From Micromonospora inaquosa (GTDB lineage: Bacteria > Actinomycetota > Actinomycetes > Mycobacteriales > Micromonosporaceae): a stretch of 64,000 nucleotides of DNA. The stretch lies in the NCBI RefSeq assembly GCF_003857055.1, contig NZ_QGSZ01000224.1, positions 1 through 64,000 of the forward strand, in the 5' to 3' direction. Position numbers and translations under genes: made by a program. Position 1 is the first letter of the stretch; the number at the start of each line of letters is the position of its first letter. Below the pieces are notes generated by a model. That model made no database searches and had not been told where the DNA came from. It saw nothing but the letters and a program-made list of their open reading frames with translations. Positions 12,043-21,300 of this stretch are shown piece by piece.

Positions 12043-13304
12043 GGAGCAACCTCGACTTTCTGCACAAAGGGTCGGTGCGGCCGGCGCTGCCGGGAGCGGA
12101 CGTGGGTGATGACGAACACCACGGCGGCGACGAGCGCCAGCCCGTGCGCCGCAGCGACCACCGGCAAGGGGGGAAGCTGCCCGAGGGCGAATGCGCCGAC
12201 GATCATGCCGAGGCCGAATCCGGCGTTCTGGACCGCTGCGGCCAGGCCGAACAGCTGGGCCCGCCGGGACGGCTCGACGTTCTGCAGGCGCATCGTGTAG
12301 CTGATCTCGGCATAGCCGTCCGCCATCCCGGCCATGACCACCACCACGGCCAGGAGCCACAGCGGCGGACCGGTGAAGGCGATGACGAACAGCACCGACA
12401 TCGCGCAGGTGGCGACCCCGAAAGCCACCGGGGAGGTAGGTTCGGCGTTCCGTCGCCTGGCCCGCCACGCGAACCAGCGGCCGACGACCAGGCTGCCGAC
12501 CGCCCACGCCGTGGTGAACAGAGCGGCAAGCGAGGCGGGTGCGTCGGGTCGGGTCAGACTCGCGTACACCGGCAACCCCACGTTGTGCGAAGCGGAGCCG
12601 AAAGCGTCGGCTGCCCGTACCGCGATCATCGCCAGCACCACGGGGGCGATCCCGGACAGCGCCTGCGAGAGACGTGGGCCACGCGGGCGGCCCGCCGGCC
12701 GCTCCCGAGCCGGCGCGATCGCCGGACGCCAGCTACCCACCCTGGTCAGCAGCAGCGCGGAGACGACGTAGGACGCTGCGTCGACCAGGAACGCGGCGTG
12801 GTAGCCGAGCAGAGTGACCAGCAGGCCCGAGGTTCCGAAACCGAGCAGCATGGCCGTCGAACGGACCGTGACGAGATGCGCGTTGGCCCGGGCGAGCCCT
12901 TCGGGCTCGACCAGTTCCGGAAGCCCGCTGCGCAGCGCGACCCCCCACTGGGCCTGACCGGCGCCGAGCACGACGGCGAGCCCGTAGAGCACCGCCGGCT
13001 TGGCCTCCATCGGAACCAGGACCAACAGCACGAGGACGCAGGCCGAGAGCAGGTCGGCAGTGACCATCAGGCCGGTCCGGCTGTAACGGCCCACGAGCAC
13101 TCCGGCAATCGGCGCCATGAGGACGCCGGCAGCCAGGCGGACGGCCATGAAGAGCCCCGTCTGCACCGTGGAACCTGTGACGTCCAGGGTGAACAGCCCC
13201 AGCGCCACCATGTTGAGGAAGCTGCCGTAGGTGGACGATGCCTGTGCGGCCAGGACTAGGCGGAGGGGTCGTGCCGTGCGGACCCCCGTCGTTGGCAGTC
13301 GCAA
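12039..13304 (-). CDS. MFS transporter, probable exporter of the product
   Basis: 421 residues of an integral membrane protein of the major facilitator superfamily. Repeated hydrophobic segments include FLNMVALGLFTLDV, AVLYGLAVVLGAG and LLAVVVVMAGMADG, with the basic cytoplasmic loop GRYSRTG after the second helix typical of MFS drug exporters. It lies 39 bases downstream of the stand-alone monooxygenase, and its TGA overlaps the GTG of the megasynthase, so the three genes form one operon. The position inside a biosynthetic operon suggests export of, or self-resistance to, the product. The substrate is inferred from context only. Confidence 0.9.
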   Translation of the reverse strand: MRLPTTGVRTARPLRLVLAAQASSTYGSFLNMVALGLFTLDVTGSTVQTGLFMAVRLAAGVLMAPIAGVLVGRYSRTGLMVTADLLSACVLVLLVLVPMEAKPAVLYGLAVVLGAGQAQWGVALRSGLPELVEPEGLARANAHLVTVRSTAMLLGFGTSGLLVTLLGYHAAFLVDAASYVVSALLLTRVGSWRPAIAPARERPAGRPRGPRLSQALSGIAPVVLAMIAVRAADAFGSASHNVGLPVYASLTRPDAPASLAALFTTAWAVGSLVVGRWFAWRARRRNAEPTSPVAFGVATCAMSVLFVIAFTGPPLWLLAVVVVMAGMADGYAEISYTMRLQNVEPSRRAQLFGLAAAVQNAGFGLGMIVGAFALGQLPPLPVVAAAHGLALVAAVVFVITHVRSRQRRPHRPFVQKVEVAP

Positions 13305-13343
13305 GCTATGCCGCCCTCGTGCCGCTCGTCGGAACCGCCCGGA

Positions 13344-14372
13344 TCAGCCGTCGCATGACTGCTTCAGGTCCCGGAGATGGCGCAGCCCTTCCATGACCGT
13401 CGAGTCGGGCAGTCCGAAGTCGATGAGACACGCGATCTCGTCGACGCCGGCCGCGCGCAACTCCTCGACCCGCTTCCATCCGTCCTGCACGGTGCCGAAC
13501 AGACCGGTGTCGGCGAGGTAGCGCTCGAATGCCTGCTCGAGCAACTCGTTCACCACCGCCTCGACCGTGACGGGATCGAGGTCGTCGTCGGCCGGCATGT
13601 GCGACATGAGATCCAACGAACTCCGTAGGTATTCCTTCATCGGAGCCTCAACCAGCGAACGCACCTCCTCACGAGAGGTCCCGAGCAGGGTGTGCAGCAT
13701 GACGACCACGTTCGGCTGGGCGGACATGGCCTCCGCGGCCTGTCGGTAGACCTCGATCTTCTGCGCCAGCTCCTCAATGTCCTGACCGAACAGGTGGGTC
13801 AGGACACCCGCGCCGAGGTGTCCGGCGACCTCGAAGGTCTGTGGGCTGCCACCGCTCGTGATCCAGATCGGCAGTTCGTCCTGCACCGGCCGCGGGTACA
13901 GCTGCACCTGCCGGGTCTGCCCCTTCCCGTCCACCACATTTGCCGGCTCGCCGGCCCAGAACGAGCGGACCTGACCCACGGTTTCTGCCACCACCCGCGC
14001 GCGCTCCGCGAACGCCTCCGGGCGGAAGGCGAAGTCGACCGGGTTCCACCCGGGAGCGAAGGCGACGCCGGCCCGTCCGCCCGACAGATTGTCGACCATC
14101 GACCACTCTTCTGCTATCCGCAGCGGATGGTGCAACGGTGCCACCACGCTGCCGGCGCGGACCTTCACACGCTTGGTGACCGCAGCGACGGCGGCACCGG
14201 TCACCGACGGGTTCGCATACGGGCCACCGAAAGCGTGGAAGTGCCGCTCCGGCGTCCACACCGCCTCGAACCCGTGCTCATCGGCGAACCGTGCCCCGTC
14301 GATGAGGAGACGGTAGAGACCCGCGTCCCGTCTCGGGGCCGCATCCGCGAAGTAGAAGAGACTGAACTTCAT
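13344..14372 (-). CDS. Stand-alone luciferase-like (LLM) flavin-dependent monooxygenase
   Basis: 342 residues, a TIM-barrel FMN-dependent oxygenase of the MupA/Atu3671-like group found in PKS/NRPS clusters. The motifs [33 protein letters not shown] and FAPGWNPVDFAF match, nearly word for word, the monooxygenase domain embedded in the megasynthase two genes downstream, so these are paralogues. Members of the group are thought to hydroxylate carrier-bound acyl or aminoacyl chains. The ATG has an AGGAG about ten bases upstream. It is the first gene of the minus-strand operon with the exporter and the megasynthase. Whether it works on the same chain as the cis domain, or replaces it at another step, cannot be read from sequence. 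Confidence 0.93.
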   Translation of the reverse strand: MKFSLFYFADAAPRRDAGLYRLLIDGARFADEHGFEAVWTPERHFHAFGGPYANPSVTGAAVAAVTKRVKVRAGSVVAPLHHPLRIAEEWSMVDNLSGGRAGVAFAPGWNPVDFAFRPEAFAERARVVAETVGQVRSFWAGEPANVVDGKGQTRQVQLYPRPVQDELPIWITSGGSPQTFEVAGHLGAGVLTHLFGQDIEELAQKIEVYRQAAEAMSAQPNVVVMLHTLLGTSREEVRSLVEAPMKEYLRSSLDLMSHMPADDDLDPVTVEAVVNELLEQAFERYLADTGLFGTVQDGWKRVEELRAAGVDEIACLIDFGLPDSTVMEGLRHLRDLKQSCDG

Positions 14373-14888
14373 GCTGTGGTAACTCCTGGCTCGGAGCAGT
14401 CATCTGCATGAGTGCTGGCCGGTTGACTATTCCGCTCGAGTCGCGGGTCGACGCTCCCAATGCCGGAACCAATTGGCATCCATCCACCTTCCGCGGTCGA
14501 CACCGACGGGTCCATCGTGGCGTGCGACGGGTGGGCACGCTTACTCTCGTTTGCTGTCCGTCACCCGATCCTCGTGCTGCTCACAGGACCTGACCCACCT
14601 CGGTACGCGGGAGCAGGTCCGCACGAATGACTGGCTCATCGGCCGACCCGGTCGACGGGTGCGGAAAGCGCCGCAGCAACCCCAGGGCGGACACATCGAC
14701 CGGCGATATTCGCCGCTGCGGCAATTGGCGAGAGGCTGTGCTTTCGAGAAATCAGCAACATTTCTCAGGCCGGCGTCAGACACGACGGACCGGACGCACC
14801 GAGGGTGCGGACGAGGCCGGCCGAGACCTCACACCAGCGACGCCACCGCACGCGCTCGCACGCGCTTTCAACGGACGGAGTACTACCG
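14373..14888. promoter_or_regulatory. Divergent intergenic region between the two assembly-line operons
   Basis: 516 bases separate the minus-strand monooxygenase operon from the plus-strand NRPS operon. I see no convincing gene: the frames that run through it are arginine-rich shadows. The stretch near 14690-14770 is less GC-rich than the flanks, which suits a promoter. A TTGACT at 14423-14428 has no clear -10 partner. The region must hold promoters for both operons, but I cannot place them with confidence. Confidence 0.5.
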
Positions 14889-17800
14889 ATGGCGGACCGC
14901 CCCCATGGATCGCCCGGCAGCGTGTCGCTCGACGACCTCTGGTGGGAGGCAGCCGGGCCACCGGAGAGCGAGGAGGACGAGGCCGAGGGTTTCCTCACCC
15001 TGGGTGGGCAGTCCCTCGCCGCCCTCCGGTTCGTGGCTGCGGCGCGGGAGCGGCTGGGCCAGGAGATTCCGCTGGCCCTGTTGATGCGTGACAACGCGTC
15101 TCTGGCTGAGGTGCGAGCACGGGCCGTTCCCGCGCCGGCGCCGGCCCCCGCGGAGCAGCGCCGCGCCCACGACCGCTCGCCGCTGGCCCCCAGCCAGCGC
15201 CGGCTGTGGGTGCTGAGCCGGCTGCACCCCGAGTCGGCCGCCTACAACGTGGTGACGGCGCTGCGCCTGCGCGGCCATCTTCAGATCGACGCGCTGCGCG
15301 CCGCTCTTCGTGACGTCGGAGGGCGCCACGACGCGCTGCGCGCGTGGGTCACCGACGCGCCGGAGTTGCGGTACGACGACGGTGCGCGGCCGGAGTTGGC
15401 GGTCGAGGAGGCCGACGGTGTGCTCACCGACCCGGCGGTCGGGGAGTTCGTACGCCGGGTCGCGGCGGTCACGATCCCGATGGACGAAGCGCCCATGCTG
15501 CGGGCGGGGTTGCTGCGCTCGGCCGACACCACGGACGCGTGCTTGGTGCTCTCGATGCATCACATCATCTCCGACCAGGCCACGGCGGACATCGTCGTGG
15601 CCGACCTTGCCACCGCGTACGCGGCCCGCTCGGCCGAAAAGGCACCCACCTTCGATCCCGCCCCCAGCTTCGCCGAGTACGCCGAGGCCGAAAACCGGAT
15701 GGTAGGCGGCACCGCCTGGCGAGCCGACCTGCGTTACTGGCAGGACCTGCTGGCCGAGGTGCGGGACACGCCAAAGTTGCCGGTCGCTCAGCCGATGGCC
15801 CCCTCGTTACGCGGCGCGAAGCAGGAGGTGGCGCTGGGTGCCGAGCGGACGAGCCGGGTGGATCGGTTCCTGCGTACACACGGATTCACTCCGGCGGTGC
15901 TCCTGCTGGGTTGCCTGGCCGTGGTCCTGACGCGCTGGAGCGCGACGGAGCAGGTGGTGATCGGTATGCCGGCCAGTCGGCGCCGCACGGAGACGGAGCA
16001 CCAGGTGGTCGGCTTCCTGATCGAGACCGTCCCGCTGGTGTTGGAGACCGGTGGTCGCTCCGATCTGCTCGACGTCCTGCGTCATGTCCGCGACCGCCAC
16101 GTCGGCGCCATCACTCACGCCACCCCGACCTTCGACGCCCTGCTCGCCGAGCTGAACCTGCCCGTACGTCCTTTCGGCAATCCGTTGTTCCAGGTCTGGT
16201 TCAACGACCTCACGCAGAGCGCTGAGCTGCCCCGACTTCCGGATGTCGAGGTGCGGGCGCAGCCGGCGCCGGGAACGGGTGCGCTGTTCGACCTCAACCT
16301 CTACCTGCACCGCGACGCCGACGGGTTCCGCCTCGAGCTGGTCCGCGCCGAGGACCGGGTCCGGACAGGTGTGGCCCGGGAGCTGCTCGATCAGTGCCTG
16401 CTCGTCCTCGACCAGATGCTGATCGACGCCCACGCGTCGCCGCGGGCGGTCTCCCTGGTCAGCGCGGACCGGCGGGCGCACTCGCCGTTGGCCGACCCGG
16501 CACCGGCCATCGCAGGTGCCGACGCCTGGTCGTCGGCGCGGGCCCTGCGCGGCAGCGGTGACGACACCGCGCTGCACACGGTCGAGGGTCCACTGAGCTA
16601 CGGCGTGCTCGACGCCGCCGTCGAGGACCTTCGTGCCCGGCTGAGCGCCGCCGGTGTCACGCCGGGGCAGGTGGTGGAGATCCGGGGCCGCCGCAGCGCC
16701 GGTCTGGCCACGGCGCTGCTCGCCGGCTGGCGCGCGGGGGCGGTGCTCGCGTTGGTCGACGCGGCCCTACCCGAAGCTCGCCTGGCCGAACAGCAGCAAC
16801 AGCTCCAGCCTGCTGCCGTGATCGACGTACCGTCGGAGCCGCGAGCGGCGCCCGCGCTCCGCAGCGGCGTGCCGGAGCCGCGGACGCTGCCCGGCGCGAG
16901 TCACATTCTGTTCACCTCGGGCAGTGGCGGACGCCCAGCCGGCGTGGTGGTCGGTCCGCAGCCGTTGAGCGCGGCGCTTGCCTGGTACGGAGCGACGTTC
17001 CGGCCGACCGCCGCGGACCGGTTCGCGCTCGTCGGCGGGATCGGTCACGACCCGGTGCTGCGCGATCTGCTCGTCGCACTGCACGCCGGGGCGAGCGTCG
17101 CGGTACCCCCGGAGGCGGTGCTCGCCGACCCGGCCGCACTGCTGCGCTTCCTCGCCGATCAGCGGGTCACCGTGCTGCACGGCACCCCCGGGCTGTTGGA
17201 GATGCTCGTCGCGGCGCACCACTCCGCGCCCCAGGTCCGGTTGGACATGCTGCGGCTCGTCCTCAGTGGGGGCGCACCACTGACCGCCGGGCTGGTCCGG
17301 CGGCTGCGGAAGCTGACCCCGGCCGCCGTGGTCAACGGCTACGGCACCACCGAGACGCCGCAGCTGGCCGCCTGCCACCAGGTGATTGGTCACGGCGAGT
17401 CCGCCGAGGAGGCGCTGTCACGGTGGGCCGACGACGAGGTGCTGCCGCACGGGCGCGGCGTGGCGGGCAACGAGCTGCTGGTCCTGGCGGACGACGACCG
17501 GGACGTCGGAACAGGTGAGCCGGGCGAGATCGTGGTGACGGGTCCCCTGCTCGCCGAGGGATACCTGGACGACGGTCGACCTGCGGACCGCTTCGTCACC
17601 GGCCCGGACGGTCGACCAGCCTTCCGGACCGGCGATGTCGGCCGCGTCGACCCGGACGGCGGGGTCCAGTTCGTCGGCCGGCGGGACCGCCAGGTCGACG
17701 TCGACGGTCACCGCCTGGACCTGGCCGAGGTGGAGAGCGCCGCGCTGCGCGCGGGTCCGGTGGCACAGGCCGTCGCCGGGACCATCGCCACCGCGGCCGG

Positions 17801-18374
17801 ACCGGTCCTGGCCCTGCAGGTCGTCCCCCGGCCCGAAGCCACGATCGACCCGCAGGCGCTGCGATCGCACCTGCTGTCGCTGCTGCCGAGGCACGCCATG
17901 CCTGCCCGGATCGACATCCGGCACCGCCTCGCCACCAGCGCCAATCACAAGGTGGTGTTCCACCCCACCGAACTATCACCCACGGACACCGGCGACACGG
18001 CGGTGCGGCAGCGTGGCCGGGACGTCCCAGCCACCGACACCCAACGCTGGCTGGGCGATCTCATCGCCGGGGTCATCGGCCGGCAGATCGGTCTCGACGA
18101 GCACTTCTTCGAAGCCGGTCTCACCTCGATGAGGCTGCTGCAGGTGCACGCGCTGCTGGCCGATGCGATGCCCAATCCGCCTCCGGCAACGGCGTTCTTC
18201 GCACATCCGACCGTTCGCCAGGTCAGCGCGCTGCTCGCCGGAGCGGACGCAGCTGCCGGGCCGGTGGTGCCCCTGCGTTCCGCGGCCGGGCTCGGGAGTG
18301 CCGGTGACCGACGCCGGGCCGTCCGAACCCAGTTGAACCAGGACCGGAAAGGGAGGTCGGGGGATGACCGATGA
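14889..18374 (+). CDS. NRPS: PCP-C-A-PCP with an atypical adenylation domain
   Basis: 1161 residues. Domains: N-terminal carrier (Ser42 in LGGQSLAAL); condensation 100-520 (HHIISDQ near 224, last residue Q instead of G); adenylation 545-1025; carrier (Ser in GLTSMRL near 1078). The A domain is off-consensus: A3 reads FTSGSGGRPAG (Lys of PKG lost), A4 contains GHDPVLRD, A5 YGTTETPQ, and A8 is RQVDVDGHRL where QVKIRGxRI is usual. The A10 lysine is present in ANHKVVF. Pocket residues read roughly D-P-R-H-V-S-G-Q-L, a code I do not recognise. The start is set by GGAG eight bases before ATG 14889. Because it begins with a PCP it can accept a chain from a protein ending in C, such as the megasynthase. 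Its end overlaps the PKS start by 11 bases. Confidence 0.94.
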   Translation: MADRPHGSPGSVSLDDLWWEAAGPPESEEDEAEGFLTLGGQSLAALRFVAAARERLGQEIPLALLMRDNASLAEVRARAVPAPAPAPAEQRRAHDRSPLAPSQRRLWVLSRLHPESAAYNVVTALRLRGHLQIDALRAALRDVGGRHDALRAWVTDAPELRYDDGARPELAVEEADGVLTDPAVGEFVRRVAAVTIPMDEAPMLRAGLLRSADTTDACLVLSMHHIISDQATADIVVADLATAYAARSAEKAPTFDPAPSFAEYAEAENRMVGGTAWRADLRYWQDLLAEVRDTPKLPVAQPMAPSLRGAKQEVALGAERTSRVDRFLRTHGFTPAVLLLGCLAVVLTRWSATEQVVIGMPASRRRTETEHQVVGFLIETVPLVLETGGRSDLLDVLRHVRDRHVGAITHATPTFDALLAELNLPVRPFGNPLFQVWFNDLTQSAELPRLPDVEVRAQPAPGTGALFDLNLYLHRDADGFRLELVRAEDRVRTGVARELLDQCLLVLDQMLIDAHASPRAVSLVSADRRAHSPLADPAPAIAGADAWSSARALRGSGDDTALHTVEGPLSYGVLDAAVEDLRARLSAAGVTPGQVVEIRGRRSAGLATALLAGWRAGAVLALVDAALPEARLAEQQQQLQPAAVIDVPSEPRAAPALRSGVPEPRTLPGASHILFTSGSGGRPAGVVVGPQPLSAALAWYGATFRPTAADRFALVGGIGHDPVLRDLLVALHAGASVAVPPEAVLADPAALLRFLADQRVTVLHGTPGLLEMLVAAHHSAPQVRLDMLRLVLSGGAPLTAGLVRRLRKLTPAAVVNGYGTTETPQLAACHQVIGHGESAEEALSRWADDEVLPHGRGVAGNELLVLADDDRDVGTGEPGEIVVTGPLLAEGYLDDGRPADRFVTGPDGRPAFRTGDVGRVDPDGGVQFVGRRDRQVDVDGHRLDLAEVESAALRAGPVAQAVAGTIATAAGPVLALQVVPRPEATIDPQALRSHLLSLLPRHAMPARIDIRHRLATSANHKVVFHPTELSPTDTGDTAVRQRGRDVPATDTQRWLGDLIAGVIGRQIGLDEHFFEAGLTSMRLLQVHALLADAMPNPPPATAFFAHPTVRQVSALLAGADAAAGPVVPLRSAAGLGSAGDRRRAVRTQLNQDRKGRSGDDR

Positions 18375-21300
18375 ACTCGAGCCCATCGCGGTGATCGGCA
18401 TGGCCGGGCGGTTCCCGGGCGCCGACGACGTGGAGCAGCTCTGGCAGAACCTCATCGCGGGTCGGGAGTCTGTCCGCTTCCCGTCGGAGGACGAGCTGCT
18501 GGCTGCCGGAGTTCCCCGCTCCACCCTGGACGATCCGACGTACGTGCGGGCGGTCGCCGAAGCCGCGCAGCTGGACATGTTCGACGCGGCGCTGTTCGGG
18601 ATGACCGCGCGGGAGGCCCGCACCAGCGACCCGCAGTTGCGGCTGTTCCTGGAGACGGCGCACGCCGCCGTGGAGAACGCGGGCTACGACCCGGACTCCG
18701 TGACCGACGTGGGGGTCTTCGGCGCCGCCGGCACCAACCGGTACGTCGACCTCTACCTGCGCCCGAAGCCGGGGACGCCCACGGGCATCACCGGACTCGC
18801 GGTCGGCACCTGGAACAACCTTGGCTCGCTGGCCACCATGGTGTCGTACAAGCTGGATTTCACCGGGCCGGCGATGAGTGTGCAGACCGCGTGCTCCAGC
18901 TCGCTGGTCGCCATCCATCAGGCGGTGGCCGCCATCCGCAACGGGGAGTGCGAGATCGCTCTCGCCGGCGGCGTCGAGGTCGAGATGCCGGTGACCCACG
19001 GGTACCGGTGGGCGATGGACGGACCGTTCAGCCGGGACGGGCACTGCCGGCCGTTCGACGCCGCCGCCAGCGGCACGATCTTCGGTAGCGGCGTGGGTGT
19101 CGTGGTGCTCAAGAAGCTCTCCCAGGCGCTCACCGACGGTGACGCGGTCCGGGCCGTCGTGCGGGCCACCGCCGTCAACAACGACGGCGCCCGGAAGGTC
19201 GGCTTCACCGCCCCCGGCGTGACCGGCCAGACCAACGTGGTGCTGGAGGCCATGATGATGGCCGGAGCGGACGTGAACCACGTGGGGCTGGTCGAGGCGC
19301 ATGCCACCGGGACGATGCTCGGCGACCCGATCGAGGTCGCGGCCCTGCTGGCCGCGTACCGCCGACTGGGGCACCCGGGTGACGGCACCGTGGCCCTCGG
19401 CTCCGTCAAGGCCAACGTCGGTCACCTGGGGCACGCGTCGGGCGTCACCTCGTTCATCCGCGCCGTGCTCAGCCTGGAGCGGGAGCGGATCGCGCCCACC
19501 ATCAACGTGAGCGCCGTCAACCCCAAGCTCGAGCTCGACGGCTCGCCCTTCCACCTGCCGAGCGAACCCACCCCCTGGCCGCGCCGCTCCGACCGGCCCC
19601 GGCTGGCCGCCGTCAGTTCCCTCGGCATCGGCGGGACCAACGCCCACGCGGTGCTGCAGGAAGCGCCCCTACGGGTGGCCGAGCCCGCCGTCGCCCGGCC
19701 TCGCCTGCTGGTCTGGTCAGCAGCGACGACCACCGCCCGGGACACCTACCAGGAACGGCTCAGAAGCCATCTGGCCGACCACGGTGAGCGGACCTTCGCG
19801 GCGACCGTCTTGACGCTTCAACACGGCCGCCGCGACTATCCGCATCGGGCCGCCCTGCTGGCCGAAAACGCCGCGGAGGCGGTCACCGGCCTCGCCGCGG
19901 GCGACGTCAACTCCGTGGTCCGGGGCTCCGGAGACCGGCGGGAACTGGCCTTCCTCTTTCCGGGGCAGGGCGCTCAGCACGCCGGCATGGTGCAGGACCT
20001 GTATCAGCAGGAGCCACGCTTCGCCGAGGCGCTCGACGAGACGCTGCACCTGTTCTCGGCGGCCGGCACGGACGTCGCGCACGCCTGGCGTACGGGCGAC
20101 GACACCCAGTTGGCGGCCACCATCGTCGCGCAGCCGCTGCTGTTCGCGGTGGAGTACGCCCTGGCGCAGCTGTGGCGCTCCTGGGGCGTCGTGCCGCACC
20201 GCCTCCTGGGCCACAGCATCGGCGAGCTCACCGCGGCGGCGGTCGCCGAGGTCGTCAGTCTCTCCGACGCCGTCGCGCTGGTGGCGATCCGTGCGCGGGC
20301 GATGAACCGGATGCCGGCGGGTGGCATGCTCGCGGTCGCCGCCAACTCCGACGACCTGGCCGACCTGCTGTCGGTGGAGGTCGGGATCGCGGCGGTGAAC
20401 GGGCCCCGACAGACCGTGCTGGCCGGTCCGCGCGACGCGCTGGAAGGCCTTGCCGGCACGTTGCGGGAACGCGGCCTGCGCAGTCGGCCGATCCGCACCG
20501 CGCACGCCTTCCACACGGAGGCCATGCGGGAGGCTGCCGACGAGTTCCGCTCCGCTTTCGGCGACGTCGCGCTGCGCGCGCCGCGTATCCCCATCGTCTC
20601 CGCCGCCACTGGCGCGACGATGACCGCGCAACAGGCGACGGACCCGACGTTCTGGGCCGATCAGCTCGTCGATCCGGTGCTCTTCGGACCCGCGCTGGAG
20701 CATCTGCTCACCCAGGGGCCGCACATGCTGATCGAGGTGGGGCCGGGCCAGACCCTCAGGTCGTTGAGCCGGTCGCACCACGCCCTGGCCGACGGGGGCC
20801 ACCTGGCTGTGGCGTCCCTGCCGCCCCGGCGCCCGAACCCCGGCGAGGACCAGAGTGCGGTTCTGCGTTCCCTCGCTGCCGTCTGGACCGACGGGCACGA
20901 CGTGGACTGGAACGCGGTGGGTCACGGAGAACAGGTCGTCCGTACGCCGCTGCCGGTCTACCCGTACCAGCGGGAGCGGTTCTGGGCGGACCCGTCCGCG
21001 ACCGCTGCGGTGGAGGGAACGTCCCCCGCGCCCGACAACCCACCGACGTCCGAGAGGGATCACAGCGTGGCGGCACCCGACACAGACGACCCGACGGAGG
21101 AGCAGTTGACCGGCGACACCCCCGCGGACGAGTCCCCGTTTTCGGTGCCCTGCTGGATACCGGCGCCCCACCGAGCGGACGGCAGCCCCGACACCGCGCC
21201 GTACGCGCTGTTGCTGGCCGAGGAGGACCGGGCACGCGATCTGGCCATTGCCCTGCAACGGGCCGGGATCAGGATGGTGCCCGTCCCGGCCACCCGGGAG

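Noticed and set aside
12043..12507. Longer N-terminus of the megasynthase, since the frame stays open
   Set aside because: This part overlaps the exporter gene in another frame and shows no domain; the GTGA overlap at 12039-12042 gives a natural start.
18223..19647. Minus-strand frame opposite the PKS KS domain
   Set aside because: His/Arg/Gly-rich shadow with no motif; the KS on the plus strand has all catalytic residues.
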